Part shown: positions 33,675 through 41,027 of the stretch, piece by piece
How the letters are laid out: each line of letters opens with the position of its first letter
Position numbering within the stretch: position 1 is the first letter of the stretch
NCBI GenBank assembly: GCA_041744075.1
Contig: JBGTLQ010000373.1
Location: 1-64,000 of the forward strand
Length of the DNA: 64,000 nucleotides
Source of the DNA: JAJTZA01 sp041744075
GTDB lineage: Bacteria > Verrucomicrobiota > Verrucomicrobiia > Chthoniobacterales > Terrimicrobiaceae
Reading direction: 5' to 3'
Translations under genes and position numbers: made by a program
Notes under the pieces: model-generated
Told to the model about the DNA's origin: nothing
What the model saw: the letters and a program-made list of their open reading frames with translations, nothing else
The model's database searches: none

Positions 33675-35762
33675 GTGTGTGCACGGTTTGCACTCGCCCT
33701 GGCGATTGCCGTTATTGCCTTCAGCCCGGTCTGGTCGCAGGAATATGAAGGCAAAACGCTGGTCAAGGCACAACTCCTAGCGGACACATCCGCCATTGTC
33801 CCTGGCAAAGCCTTTGAAGTTGGCTTGCTGATTGATATGGCCGAAGGGTGGCACACCTATTGGGAAAACCCCGGGGATGCCGGGCTCCCCACACGCATTG
33901 AGTGGACTCTCCCTGAGGGGTTTGTCGCAGGTCCCATCCAGTGGCCGGCGCCCAAACGCATTATCGAACCCGGGGATATTCACGCTTTCGGTTACAAAGG
34001 CCAGATCCTGCTCCTGACCTCGATCACTCCGCCCGCAACCATTTCCGAGTCGGAGGTTCGTCTCGCGGCCACAGCCTCATGGTTGGTGTGTGAGGAGATT
34101 TGCATCCCTGGCTCGGCAGAGGTGGAATTAACTCTGAGCGTCAATGCCGATGCAATTCCCGCCAATTCGGAACTCTTCGAAAAATATCTTCAGCTCCTAC
34201 CCCTCGCGTCGGCCCCGCCTTATTCCCTGACCTGGCAGGAAGCCGCAGATTCCGTTTCCCTGACCGTGGGTGGGGTTCCCTCCACCGCGACGCTGGAACT
34301 GTTTGTCACCTCGGGTGGTGGCATTCATCCGAAAGTCTCGCGCAGCGGGGAAGAGGCGGTGTTCACCCTCGACTCCAAACCGCCCGTCCGCGCGCTTTTG
34401 GTTTCGGAGGAGGACGGCAACATAAGATCTTGGGTTATCGAATCGGCTCCCCAGGCACCGCAATCAGCTGCTGATGCCTCAGTTCCAACTGCCACAAAAC
34501 CCGAACAGCCCGGTCTTCTGCTTGCTCTGCTTTATGGTTTTATCGGCGGGCTGATTTTGAATCTTATGCCCTGTGTGTTGCCCGTGATATCCCTCAAGAT
34601 CTTTGGGTTTATCCGACAAGCTGGGGATGCCCCCGCAAAGATCTTTCGTCATGGTTTGGCCTTCACCGCCGGAATCTTCGCATGGTTCCTTGGATTGGGG
34701 TTGGTGGTTCTTGCCATCAAAGCGGCAGGCGGTCAGGCAACCTGGGCCTTCCAGTTTCAGAACCCCTGGTTCAATTTGGTGATCTCCGTGGTGGTTTTTG
34801 TTTTTGCATTAAACTTATTTGGAGTGTTTGAGGTGGTTCTGCCAGGCCGTGCGGCTCAGGCCATTGATGACACGGGCGGCGGAGAAGGATACCTGCCTTC
34901 ATTTTTTCAGGGCGTGTTTGCGACCCTGCTTGCAACCCCCTGCACCGCTCCCTTCCTTGGCACGGCTCTCGGATTTGCTTTCAGTCAGCCTCCGGCCATC
35001 ATTCTCGTGATGTTTGCTTCGGTTGCAGCTGGCATGGCGGCGCCGTATTTGATTCTCTCAGCGCAACCGGCCTGGCTCAAAGTGCTTCCAAAACCAGGGG
35101 CGTGGATGGAGCGACTCAAGCAGTTTATGGGGTTCCCGCTGTTGGCCACCCTGATTTGGTTGCTGTTCATTCTCGGCAATCAGAAAGGCCTCGAAGCTGT
35201 GATCTGGATCGCGGCCTTTCTGCTCTGCTTGGCGCTCGCGCTCTGGCTTTATGGATCGTTCTGTGGCCCCGTATCGAAGCCCAGAACCCGCTATATTTCT
35301 TTGATCCTTGCTCTCCTTATTGCTGGTCTGGGGACATGGCATTTTGGAATTAAAAAATTTGGGGCCTCGGCTCGGAGCGCTGACAGTGCTCAGGTTCAAG
35401 ACAAGGATGGTATCCCGTGGGTTCCTTTTACTCAAAAGGCTCTTGATGAATTGCTGGCTGACAACAAAGCCGTGTTCTTGGACTTCACGGCAGATTGGTG
35501 CATCTCCTGCAAATTCAATGAACGAACAGCCATTGATCGACCTGCGGTCCGGGCGGCGTTGACCGAAGCGGAAATCACCCCTATGAAAGCGGATTGGACA
35601 AATTCCAACCCGGAGATCACCGCGGCTTTAGCGGAGTTTGGTCGGGTGGGGGTTCCTTTTTATATTTTGTATCCCGCGGGTCGCGCCAATGAGCCCATCA
35701 TCCTTCCAGAAATTCTGACCGAGCAAATTGTGCTTGATGCCATCGCCAAGGCCACTCAGTAA
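33675..35762 (+). CDS. dsbD: DsbD-type thiol:disulfide interchange protein
   Basis: The order is a signal peptide, a periplasmic beta-sandwich (residues about 25-270) with a CEEICIPG Cys pair, eight membrane helices holding LNLMPCVLPVI and LLATPCTAPFLG, and a C-terminal thioredoxin domain with DFTADWCISCKFNE near residue 605. Each of the three domains keeps its redox Cys pair. It carries electrons from cytoplasmic thioredoxin to periplasmic targets. Translation starts at GTG 33675 immediately after the previous stop. It ends eight bases from the convergent pbpC gene. Confidence 0.9.
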   Translation: MCARFALALAIAVIAFSPVWSQEYEGKTLVKAQLLADTSAIVPGKAFEVGLLIDMAEGWHTYWENPGDAGLPTRIEWTLPEGFVAGPIQWPAPKRIIEPGDIHAFGYKGQILLLTSITPPATISESEVRLAATASWLVCEEICIPGSAEVELTLSVNADAIPANSELFEKYLQLLPLASAPPYSLTWQEAADSVSLTVGGVPSTATLELFVTSGGGIHPKVSRSGEEAVFTLDSKPPVRALLVSEEDGNIRSWVIESAPQAPQSAADASVPTATKPEQPGLLLALLYGFIGGLILNLMPCVLPVISLKIFGFIRQAGDAPAKIFRHGLAFTAGIFAWFLGLGLVVLAIKAAGGQATWAFQFQNPWFNLVISVVVFVFALNLFGVFEVVLPGRAAQAIDDTGGGEGYLPSFFQGVFATLLATPCTAPFLGTALGFAFSQPPAIILVMFASVAAGMAAPYLILSAQPAWLKVLPKPGAWMERLKQFMGFPLLATLIWLLFILGNQKGLEAVIWIAAFLLCLALALWLYGSFCGPVSKPRTRYISLILALLIAGLGTWHFGIKKFGASARSADSAQVQDKDGIPWVPFTQKALDELLADNKAVFLDFTADWCISCKFNERTAIDRPAVRAALTEAEITPMKADWTNSNPEITAALAEFGRVGVPFYILYPAGRANEPIILPEILTEQIVLDAIAKATQ

Positions 35763-35770
35763 ACCGACTC

Positions 35771-37984
35771 TCAATAAACCGAAAATGTAATGCTCGTGGT
35801 TTGTTCTCCGCTTTTGGCGGTGAGGGTGTGCTCACCACGGGAGAGGGGAATGGCAGGGCCGGTGAGAGGGACATGGTTCAGATGCCACTCGCAGTCTGCC
35901 TCAGAGCTTGTGGGCACAATTTGCTGACGTGATGCCGCCAAGGCGGGATTCCATTCGAACGTGGCTCCGTTTTTAGGAAAAGTGATGGTCAACGTTTCGG
36001 TTTTACGAATCACAGCTCCTAAGTGGTTGTGCGGGCTGGCGCACCATGCTGCGTATTCGGTGGGGAGCGTCAATCGACCATTTTGATACCATGATGAGGC
36101 TGTTTCCGTAGGCTGGGTGCCAGGCAAAAACCACTCATCGAGTGTGGGTTCTCCCGTTCGTGGCAGCAGCCCGGTTTCTGCCGCAATCTGGATCTTTTTC
36201 AGGCTCTCTGACTCGATCGGTGAGGGGAGGGGTTGATCGCCAGAGGCATAGAGATAATGCATGATAGCCGCCCACAATGGAGCTGCTGAGCGCACAGCCA
36301 GCAACTCGCCCATTGGTCGAGAATCAAGATTCCCTGCCCAAACGGCGACCGTGTGATTGCGATTAAAACCCACACACCACCCATCGCGAAATCCCGAACT
36401 GGTTCCTGTTTTCACGGCTGTGCGCTGTGGAAGATTGAGAGGAGACGCGTTGCCAAAACTTTTCGTGCGCGCCGCGTTGTCCGAAAGAATATCAATAAGA
36501 ATTTCGCAGGCTTCTTGAGTTGCCACCTTTCGGATTTCGACTGGCTCAGCGGCGGAAAACCGTGGAGGAAAGCCAACGCCCCGCCTTGCGATCCCTGCGT
36601 AAGCACCTGCCAACTCAAGCGCACTCACAGGTGCATTCCCAAGAATAAACCCGGCGCCATACGCATCAAATCCCCCAGGCAGTAAAAACCCCCAGTCGGT
36701 CAATGTCGCAAAGAAGTCGCGTGCGCCAAGTCGGGAGAGCGTTAGCACGGCCGGAATATTCATGGAATTTCCAAGCGCCTCGCGAACTCTCACTGGTCCA
36801 AAATGACGGCCACTGTAGTTTTTGGGGTCATAGTCCCCATACTCCTTTGAGATGGCATCCGGGGTGTCTGGCAAGAGCGAGGCCGCTGTCATCACCCGCC
36901 GATGCAAAGCCGATAAATAGAGAAACGGCTTAAGGGTAGAACCACTGCTCCGAAGCACAGAGGCGGTGTCCCATGAATTCCCTCCGCCCGAGACCGCATA
37001 GGCCCGCACCAAACCGGTGGCATTTTCAACCACAACCACCGCAGAATCACCAATGCCAAGAGGATTCACGGAAGCCAGGTGCAGCGACATCAATCGCTCC
37101 ACCGAATCCTGCTTTCGCAGATTTAAGGAGGTATTTGTGAAGGGACCAATGGGGATTTTTCGAGATCGAAAGGCCGAAACAAAATGCGGAGCACGAGAGG
37201 GGGGATCATACCGTGAAGGGGTTGGTGGAAACTGCTGGAGCGTCTTGATAGGTAGAGGAAGTTTGCTGAGACGTTGAAGATGATTCAGGTTTCGTCGATA
37301 ACGTGCTGATGTCGGCGTGATATCCCTCCAAGGATTCAGCCGCGTGGGGGACTGGGGGAGTCCGGCCAGAAAGATTGCTTCGGATGAGCTAAGATCTTTT
37401 GCACTTTTGCCGAAGTAAGCCATTGCTGCGGCCTCGGGGCCAATCCTGCGATTCCCATAGTCCAGTTGATTGAGGTATTCCTGCAGAATTTTTTCCTTGC
37501 TCCACATCCGCTCCAGCCTCATCGCCGCAAACGCTTCCCGGACCTTGGATTGAAAAGTTCGTGGTGTTTGGCTGGAGGTGATTTTGATGAGTTGCTGAGT
37601 GATTGTGGAGGCCCCCGAAACCACCTTCCCCTTCCGCAGATTGCGAATTGCCGCACCCAAAAGCGCTTTGTGATCAACCCCCCGGTGCTGATGAAATCGA
37701 TGATCCTCGATAGCAACCGTCATTTCCGGCAACCATGACCCCATCTCCCGCAAAGTCAGCGGGTGGCTGGTTCTTGCTGTCTGACTTGGTAAAACCGCTA
37801 TTGCCTGTCCTCGTTGATCGAGCAAGGTTGGTGTTGAATCTGCCCCCTCAAAAAGTGCCTCGGGGAGTTCCGCCCGCCGGATACCAACCTCGATTGACAA
37901 AGCAGCCACCAAAAAAGCTAGAAAGCCGCAGATCGACACGGTTTTCCAAGGATTCTTTTTGATCACAGTCCGCAACTTAACCAT
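35771..37984 (-). CDS. pbpC: Penicillin-binding protein 1C
   Basis: A membrane anchor at residues about 18-36 precedes a glycosyltransferase family 51 domain (VAIEDHRFHQHRGVD, GASTITQQLIK). The transpeptidase domain has SSGSTLKPF (SxxK), SMN and KTGTSSGF. A C-terminal beta-sandwich from residue about 650 corresponds to the PBP1C extension. At 737 residues it is full length. It polymerises and may cross-link peptidoglycan. The alpha-2-macroglobulin-like gene often paired with pbpC is not next to it. Confidence 0.93.
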   Translation of the reverse strand: MVKLRTVIKKNPWKTVSICGFLAFLVAALSIEVGIRRAELPEALFEGADSTPTLLDQRGQAIAVLPSQTARTSHPLTLREMGSWLPEMTVAIEDHRFHQHRGVDHKALLGAAIRNLRKGKVVSGASTITQQLIKITSSQTPRTFQSKVREAFAAMRLERMWSKEKILQEYLNQLDYGNRRIGPEAAAMAYFGKSAKDLSSSEAIFLAGLPQSPTRLNPWRDITPTSARYRRNLNHLQRLSKLPLPIKTLQQFPPTPSRYDPPSRAPHFVSAFRSRKIPIGPFTNTSLNLRKQDSVERLMSLHLASVNPLGIGDSAVVVVENATGLVRAYAVSGGGNSWDTASVLRSSGSTLKPFLYLSALHRRVMTAASLLPDTPDAISKEYGDYDPKNYSGRHFGPVRVREALGNSMNIPAVLTLSRLGARDFFATLTDWGFLLPGGFDAYGAGFILGNAPVSALELAGAYAGIARRGVGFPPRFSAAEPVEIRKVATQEACEILIDILSDNAARTKSFGNASPLNLPQRTAVKTGTSSGFRDGWCVGFNRNHTVAVWAGNLDSRPMGELLAVRSAAPLWAAIMHYLYASGDQPLPSPIESESLKKIQIAAETGLLPRTGEPTLDEWFLPGTQPTETASSWYQNGRLTLPTEYAAWCASPHNHLGAVIRKTETLTITFPKNGATFEWNPALAASRQQIVPTSSEADCEWHLNHVPLTGPAIPLSRGEHTLTAKSGEQTTSITFSVY

Positions 37985-38116
37985 GGGATGTTAGAATTCT
38001 ACTTGGGTGCGGATCAGACAAACAAACCTTGAGTTTCACGGCTCTCAGGACATCAGCAGAGGGTATGAAAAGCAGCCGCTTTTGATGCCGCGCCTCGTGG
38101 GGACCTTGGACGGACC

Positions 38117-38260
38117 GTGAAAGCCATATGCCTTGATCCTGAAGCCCGCGATCACAGCAATCCCGGTCGGGCCAAATTCTGGCTGGACAGGTTTATCACG
38201 AAAATTTATCGGGGCGGCCATTTGCCTGATTCTCGAAGAAGTTGCCCGATCTGCAAATAA
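38117..38260 (+). CDS. Possible 47-residue protein with terminal CPIC
   Basis: This GTG-started frame in the gap between pbpC and the Rieske gene reads KFWLDRFITKIYRGGHLPDS and ends RRSCPICK. The composition looks protein-like, but no family is recognised and no ribosome-binding site is clear. It could be a small protein or the tail of a lost gene. The remaining gap (37985-38323) also has imperfect 11-base inverted arms at 38220-38230 and 38277-38287. Confidence 0.22.
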   Translation: MKAICLDPEARDHSNPGRAKFWLDRFITKIYRGGHLPDSRRSCPICK

Positions 38261-38323
38261 ATTTGTTTCGATCTTGATGAGGCAAATGGGTAGTTTTATG
38301 AGACCTTTCCTTTAGATCTCCCC

Positions 38324-39394
38324 ATGTCTGCGACAACCACTCCAGCACCCTCCGAGGTAATGCCCCACAAACCTGAGTTGGACGAATCCCTTGCCATCCA
38401 AGTTCTAAAAAAAACTTGGCAACCCGTGCTGGTCGGCTCTGAACTGGCTCCCGGAGATGTCACCGGTGTGACCCTGTTTGCAGAGCGTTTGGTAATCGCA
38501 CGTTTCCCGGATGGCGAATTGATGGCAGCGCCCAAGGCCTGCCCACACAAGGGATATGATCTTAGCAAAAGCTCCATATGTGAGGGGCGGTTGCAGTGTG
38601 CCTATCACGGTTGGCGATTCAATCAGCACGGGGAGTGCCTTGACATCCCTTCACTCGTCGATCCCCCCGCCAACAAACTTCAGATCTCTCATCTTCAGAA
38701 CTTTGCCGTCTGTGAGCGTTATGGGATGATCTGGGTGCGAATGGATGACACCGAGGCGGCCGCACTTCCCGAAGTGCCGGAATTCGAAAATCCGGAGTGG
38801 ACCTACATTGTTGCGTCGCCCATGCATTTTGCTTCAGGTTTCCGTCGCGAGGTCGAAAACTATCTTGATATGACGCATTTTGCCTTTGCTCATAGCACCA
38901 CATTGGGAGTTGCTGTGAAGCCGGTTGTCCCAGCGATGCAGATCGAAGAATTTGATGATGGATTTCTGATGGATGCCCCCTTTCCAGCACTCGAATCCCC
39001 GCATGAACAACCCGGGAAGCTCCAGCAACCGCACCGACGAAGGCAGCGATGCTTTTTGCCAAATTTCACAACCATCCGCCAAACCTTTGATGATGGTGAT
39101 GAACGGGTGCTCGTGCATATCCCAAGCCCAATGGGTCCTGAGGACTGTTTGGTTTTCTGGGGATTGGCGATTTCGCCAGGGTTTCAGGGCCCCAAACCCT
39201 CCTCACAGATTGAGTTTGCGACCCGCGTGTTGGAAGAGGATCGCGCGATGTGCGAAAATCAAAGTCCGAGGGAAGTCCCCATCAACCCCGTTCGAGGAGG
39301 ATGGGGGGTCCTTGTCACCCCCGGCGACACGCTTGCGAATACCTACCAAAAAATTCTTCGTCGCTGGATATTCCTTCACCTTTCTGCTCCTTGA
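38324..39394 (+). CDS. Rieske [2Fe-2S] non-heme iron oxygenase, alpha subunit type
   Basis: The Rieske cluster ligands are in CPHKG (near residue 73) and CAYHGW (near 92). The mononuclear iron site is in NYLDMTHFAFAH (Asp and two His, residues about 180-190). The order and the 356-residue length resemble VanA-like O-demethylases and related ring oxygenases. These need a separate reductase, which is not adjacent. The next two genes are decayed one-carbon genes (purU and a metE-like gene), fitting a demethylase that once fed formaldehyde or formate into folate metabolism (inference). Confidence 0.9.
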   Translation: MSATTTPAPSEVMPHKPELDESLAIQVLKKTWQPVLVGSELAPGDVTGVTLFAERLVIARFPDGELMAAPKACPHKGYDLSKSSICEGRLQCAYHGWRFNQHGECLDIPSLVDPPANKLQISHLQNFAVCERYGMIWVRMDDTEAAALPEVPEFENPEWTYIVASPMHFASGFRREVENYLDMTHFAFAHSTTLGVAVKPVVPAMQIEEFDDGFLMDAPFPALESPHEQPGKLQQPHRRRQRCFLPNFTTIRQTFDDGDERVLVHIPSPMGPEDCLVFWGLAISPGFQGPKPSSQIEFATRVLEEDRAMCENQSPREVPINPVRGGWGVLVTPGDTLANTYQKILRRWIFLHLSAP

Positions 39395-39397
39395 CTT

Positions 39398-39847
39398 ATG
39401 AAGATCTCCTCCAACAAATCTCCAATGATCCTGAAACTTTCCTGCTCCGACCGACGGGGTCTCGTTGCTGAGATCACCGGACTTTTGGCGAATGAAGGAG
39501 CCAATATTTTGGAGTTGTCGCAGTTCACGGATCCCTTCACCAATTGGTTTTTTATGCGGGCTGAATTTGAGACGACTGCCGGGGAGACCAATGTGTCCGA
39601 GCTCAAGGCCAGATTTAGCGCCATTGGTAACAGGCTGGCCGCCGATTGGACGCTTTCGGGCCAAGCAGGAGATGAGTTTCCGCCGCAAACCAGCGGGCGT
39701 GGTTCGCGGCCAATCACAGAAGGAGTTCTTGATTTGTTTAAGACTGCTCTCGGTCGGCGTCGGTCGCGGGAGGTGATTTCAAGTTTACCCTCACGAGTCC
39801 GTACATGCTCGCACGCACGCTGCTGGATCTCACTACGGCGATTTTGA
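39398..39847 (+). pseudogene. purU: Truncated formyltetrahydrofolate deformylase (ACT domain only)
   Basis: The first 85 residues are the PurU-type ACT domain: ILKLSCSDRRGLVAEITGLL, ANILELSQFTDPFTNWFFMR. Full PurU continues for about 200 more residues with the formyltransferase-like catalytic domain. Here the frame goes through unrelated residues (GRGSRPITEG onward) and then runs out of frame over the next remnant. It starts three bases after the Rieske stop, so it was cotranscribed. Without the catalytic domain it cannot release formate. Confidence 0.65.
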
Positions 39848-40081
39848 GCAACTCACTGAGCAACTCACGATGGCCATTGCCGATGTCCTTGCTGAACAAG
39901 TGGCAGAGCTTCGCTGCGCATGCATCCAAATCGAATCGACAAAGCTGCCAAGAAGGCCGGCAAAGGTCGTATTGGCTGGGTGCATCCAGACTGCGGATTT
40001 TGGATGCTCAAGCGCTCCATGGCACATCGGAAAATCGAAGCCCTTGTGGCTGGACGGAACAAATATCTTGGAATCAATTAA
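39757..40081 (+). pseudogene. MetE-like methyltransferase remnant, frameshifted and internally deleted
   Basis: Three pieces of a cobalamin-independent methionine synthase-like protein appear in order. The first is GDFKFTLTSPYMLARTLLD. A shifted frame then gives HYGDFEQLTEQLTMAIADVL and CACIQI. A third frame gives RIGWVHPDCGFWMLKRS, ending KYLGIN and a stop at 40081. The middle of the domain, about 150 residues, is missing. A small tandem repeat of GAGCAACTCAC lies in the second piece. It is certainly non-functional. Confidence 0.6.
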
Positions 40082-40120
40082 ATTCCTGCAGGCAGGCTCA
40101 GCGTGATCGGGAGTTGCGTT

Positions 40121-40291
40121 TCAGGGGGTCTTTTCCTCGATCTCTTCGTCAACCTCCTCCAAATTTTTCCCTGTTGATCGTTGTTCATCCTCTTTGAGGC
40201 GGTGCAATTCCTTTTGCTTCTCAGGGAGGTCCTCGAAAGTTTCCACATGCTTATCCAATTTTTTCCCGGGGTCGTTTGGTTCGTCGTTCAT
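40121..40291 (-). CDS. Small acidic charged protein, 56 aa
   Basis: A minus-strand frame from ATG 40291 to TGA 40121 encodes a highly charged helical peptide: KKLDKHVETFEDLPEKQKEL, then EEVDEEIEEKTP at the end. No family is recognised. The absence of hydrophobic runs and the even Glu/Lys spacing indicate a coiled-coil or disordered protein. It is divergent from the next plus-strand gene across 170 bases. No clear ribosome-binding site is visible. Confidence 0.5.
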   Translation of the reverse strand: MNDEPNDPGKKLDKHVETFEDLPEKQKELHRLKEDEQRSTGKNLEEVDEEIEEKTP

Positions 40292-40460
40292 GGCAGTTCG
40301 TGCGATTATTTGAGGTTTTGGCTATCAAAGCCCACTTGGCAAGTTCACTCCCCATAGCCCACAAAATCGTGCCACACAAGGGGAAACGAAATCAGTTTTC
40401 GCCCGACACGCAGTGGTGCTCCGGGCTTGCAGCCGATGGGAACTCGCGTATGGTGGAGGT

Positions 40461-40595
40461 ATGCAATTATTGACTGACCGGGAGGTGCGATTAATCGCAG
40501 CCGTTCTTGCCGCTGTTGTGCTTGGATTTGGGATCAAAACGTGGAGATCAAACGCCGCCATCGAGCCAGCTCTTGCCGTAGCCCCCGCCCGCTAA
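40461..40595 (+). CDS. Small single-helix membrane protein, 44 aa
   Basis: The sequence LLTDREVRLIAAVLAAVVLG followed by FGIKTWRSN is a single membrane helix with a basic inside end. A strong GGAGG lies at 40455-40459, only one base before the ATG at 40461. A TTG three codons later (40470) has better spacing and may be the true start. It precedes the Minf_1886-type gene by three bases, as the first gene of an operon. The role is unknown. Confidence 0.55.
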   Translation: MQLLTDREVRLIAAVLAAVVLGFGIKTWRSNAAIEPALAVAPAR

Positions 40596-40598
40596 TCC

Positions 40599-41027
40599 AT
40601 GCAAAGTCTTGGATTTCACGAAGCCGTTGATTCGATATTCTCGCGCGAACCGCGTTATGCCAAAGAAGCTTATGCCTTTTTGAGAGACTCGCTGGAGTTC
40701 ACCCTCAAACGACGCAAAAAAACCCGCAAAGAAACTGGCAGTCATGTTTCGGCTGCCGAACTTTTGGATGGATTTCGTCTGCATGCTTTGCAGGAATTCG
40801 GACCGATGACACTCACCGTTCTCGACTACTGGGGCGTGCGATCTTCTGAGGATATTGGCCATTTGGTTTTTCATTTGGTTGAGGCCGGCGTGTTTGGAAA
40901 AACCGAAGAGGACTCCTTGGAAGGCTTCCGTGCGGGGTTTGACTTTGAGGACGCGTTTTCCCGACCGTTCCGTCCGGAAGTTCCAATTTTGAACGATTCC
41001 GTCGATCGGAATGTCCGACAATTTTAA
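40599..41027 (+). CDS. Minf_1886 family conserved protein
   Basis: The 142-residue soluble protein has the features of a family restricted mainly to Planctomycetes and Verrucomicrobia: RYAKEAYAFLRDSLEFTLKR at the start, then HVSAAELLDGFRLHALQEFG, VLDYWGVRSSEDIGHLVFHL and a final FRPEVP. Function is unknown. Its stop overlaps the M16 peptidase start (TAATG), so the two are translationally coupled. This gene is one of the better taxonomic hints in the window. Confidence 0.8.
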   Translation: MQSLGFHEAVDSIFSREPRYAKEAYAFLRDSLEFTLKRRKKTRKETGSHVSAAELLDGFRLHALQEFGPMTLTVLDYWGVRSSEDIGHLVFHLVEAGVFGKTEEDSLEGFRAGFDFEDAFSRPFRPEVPILNDSVDRNVRQF

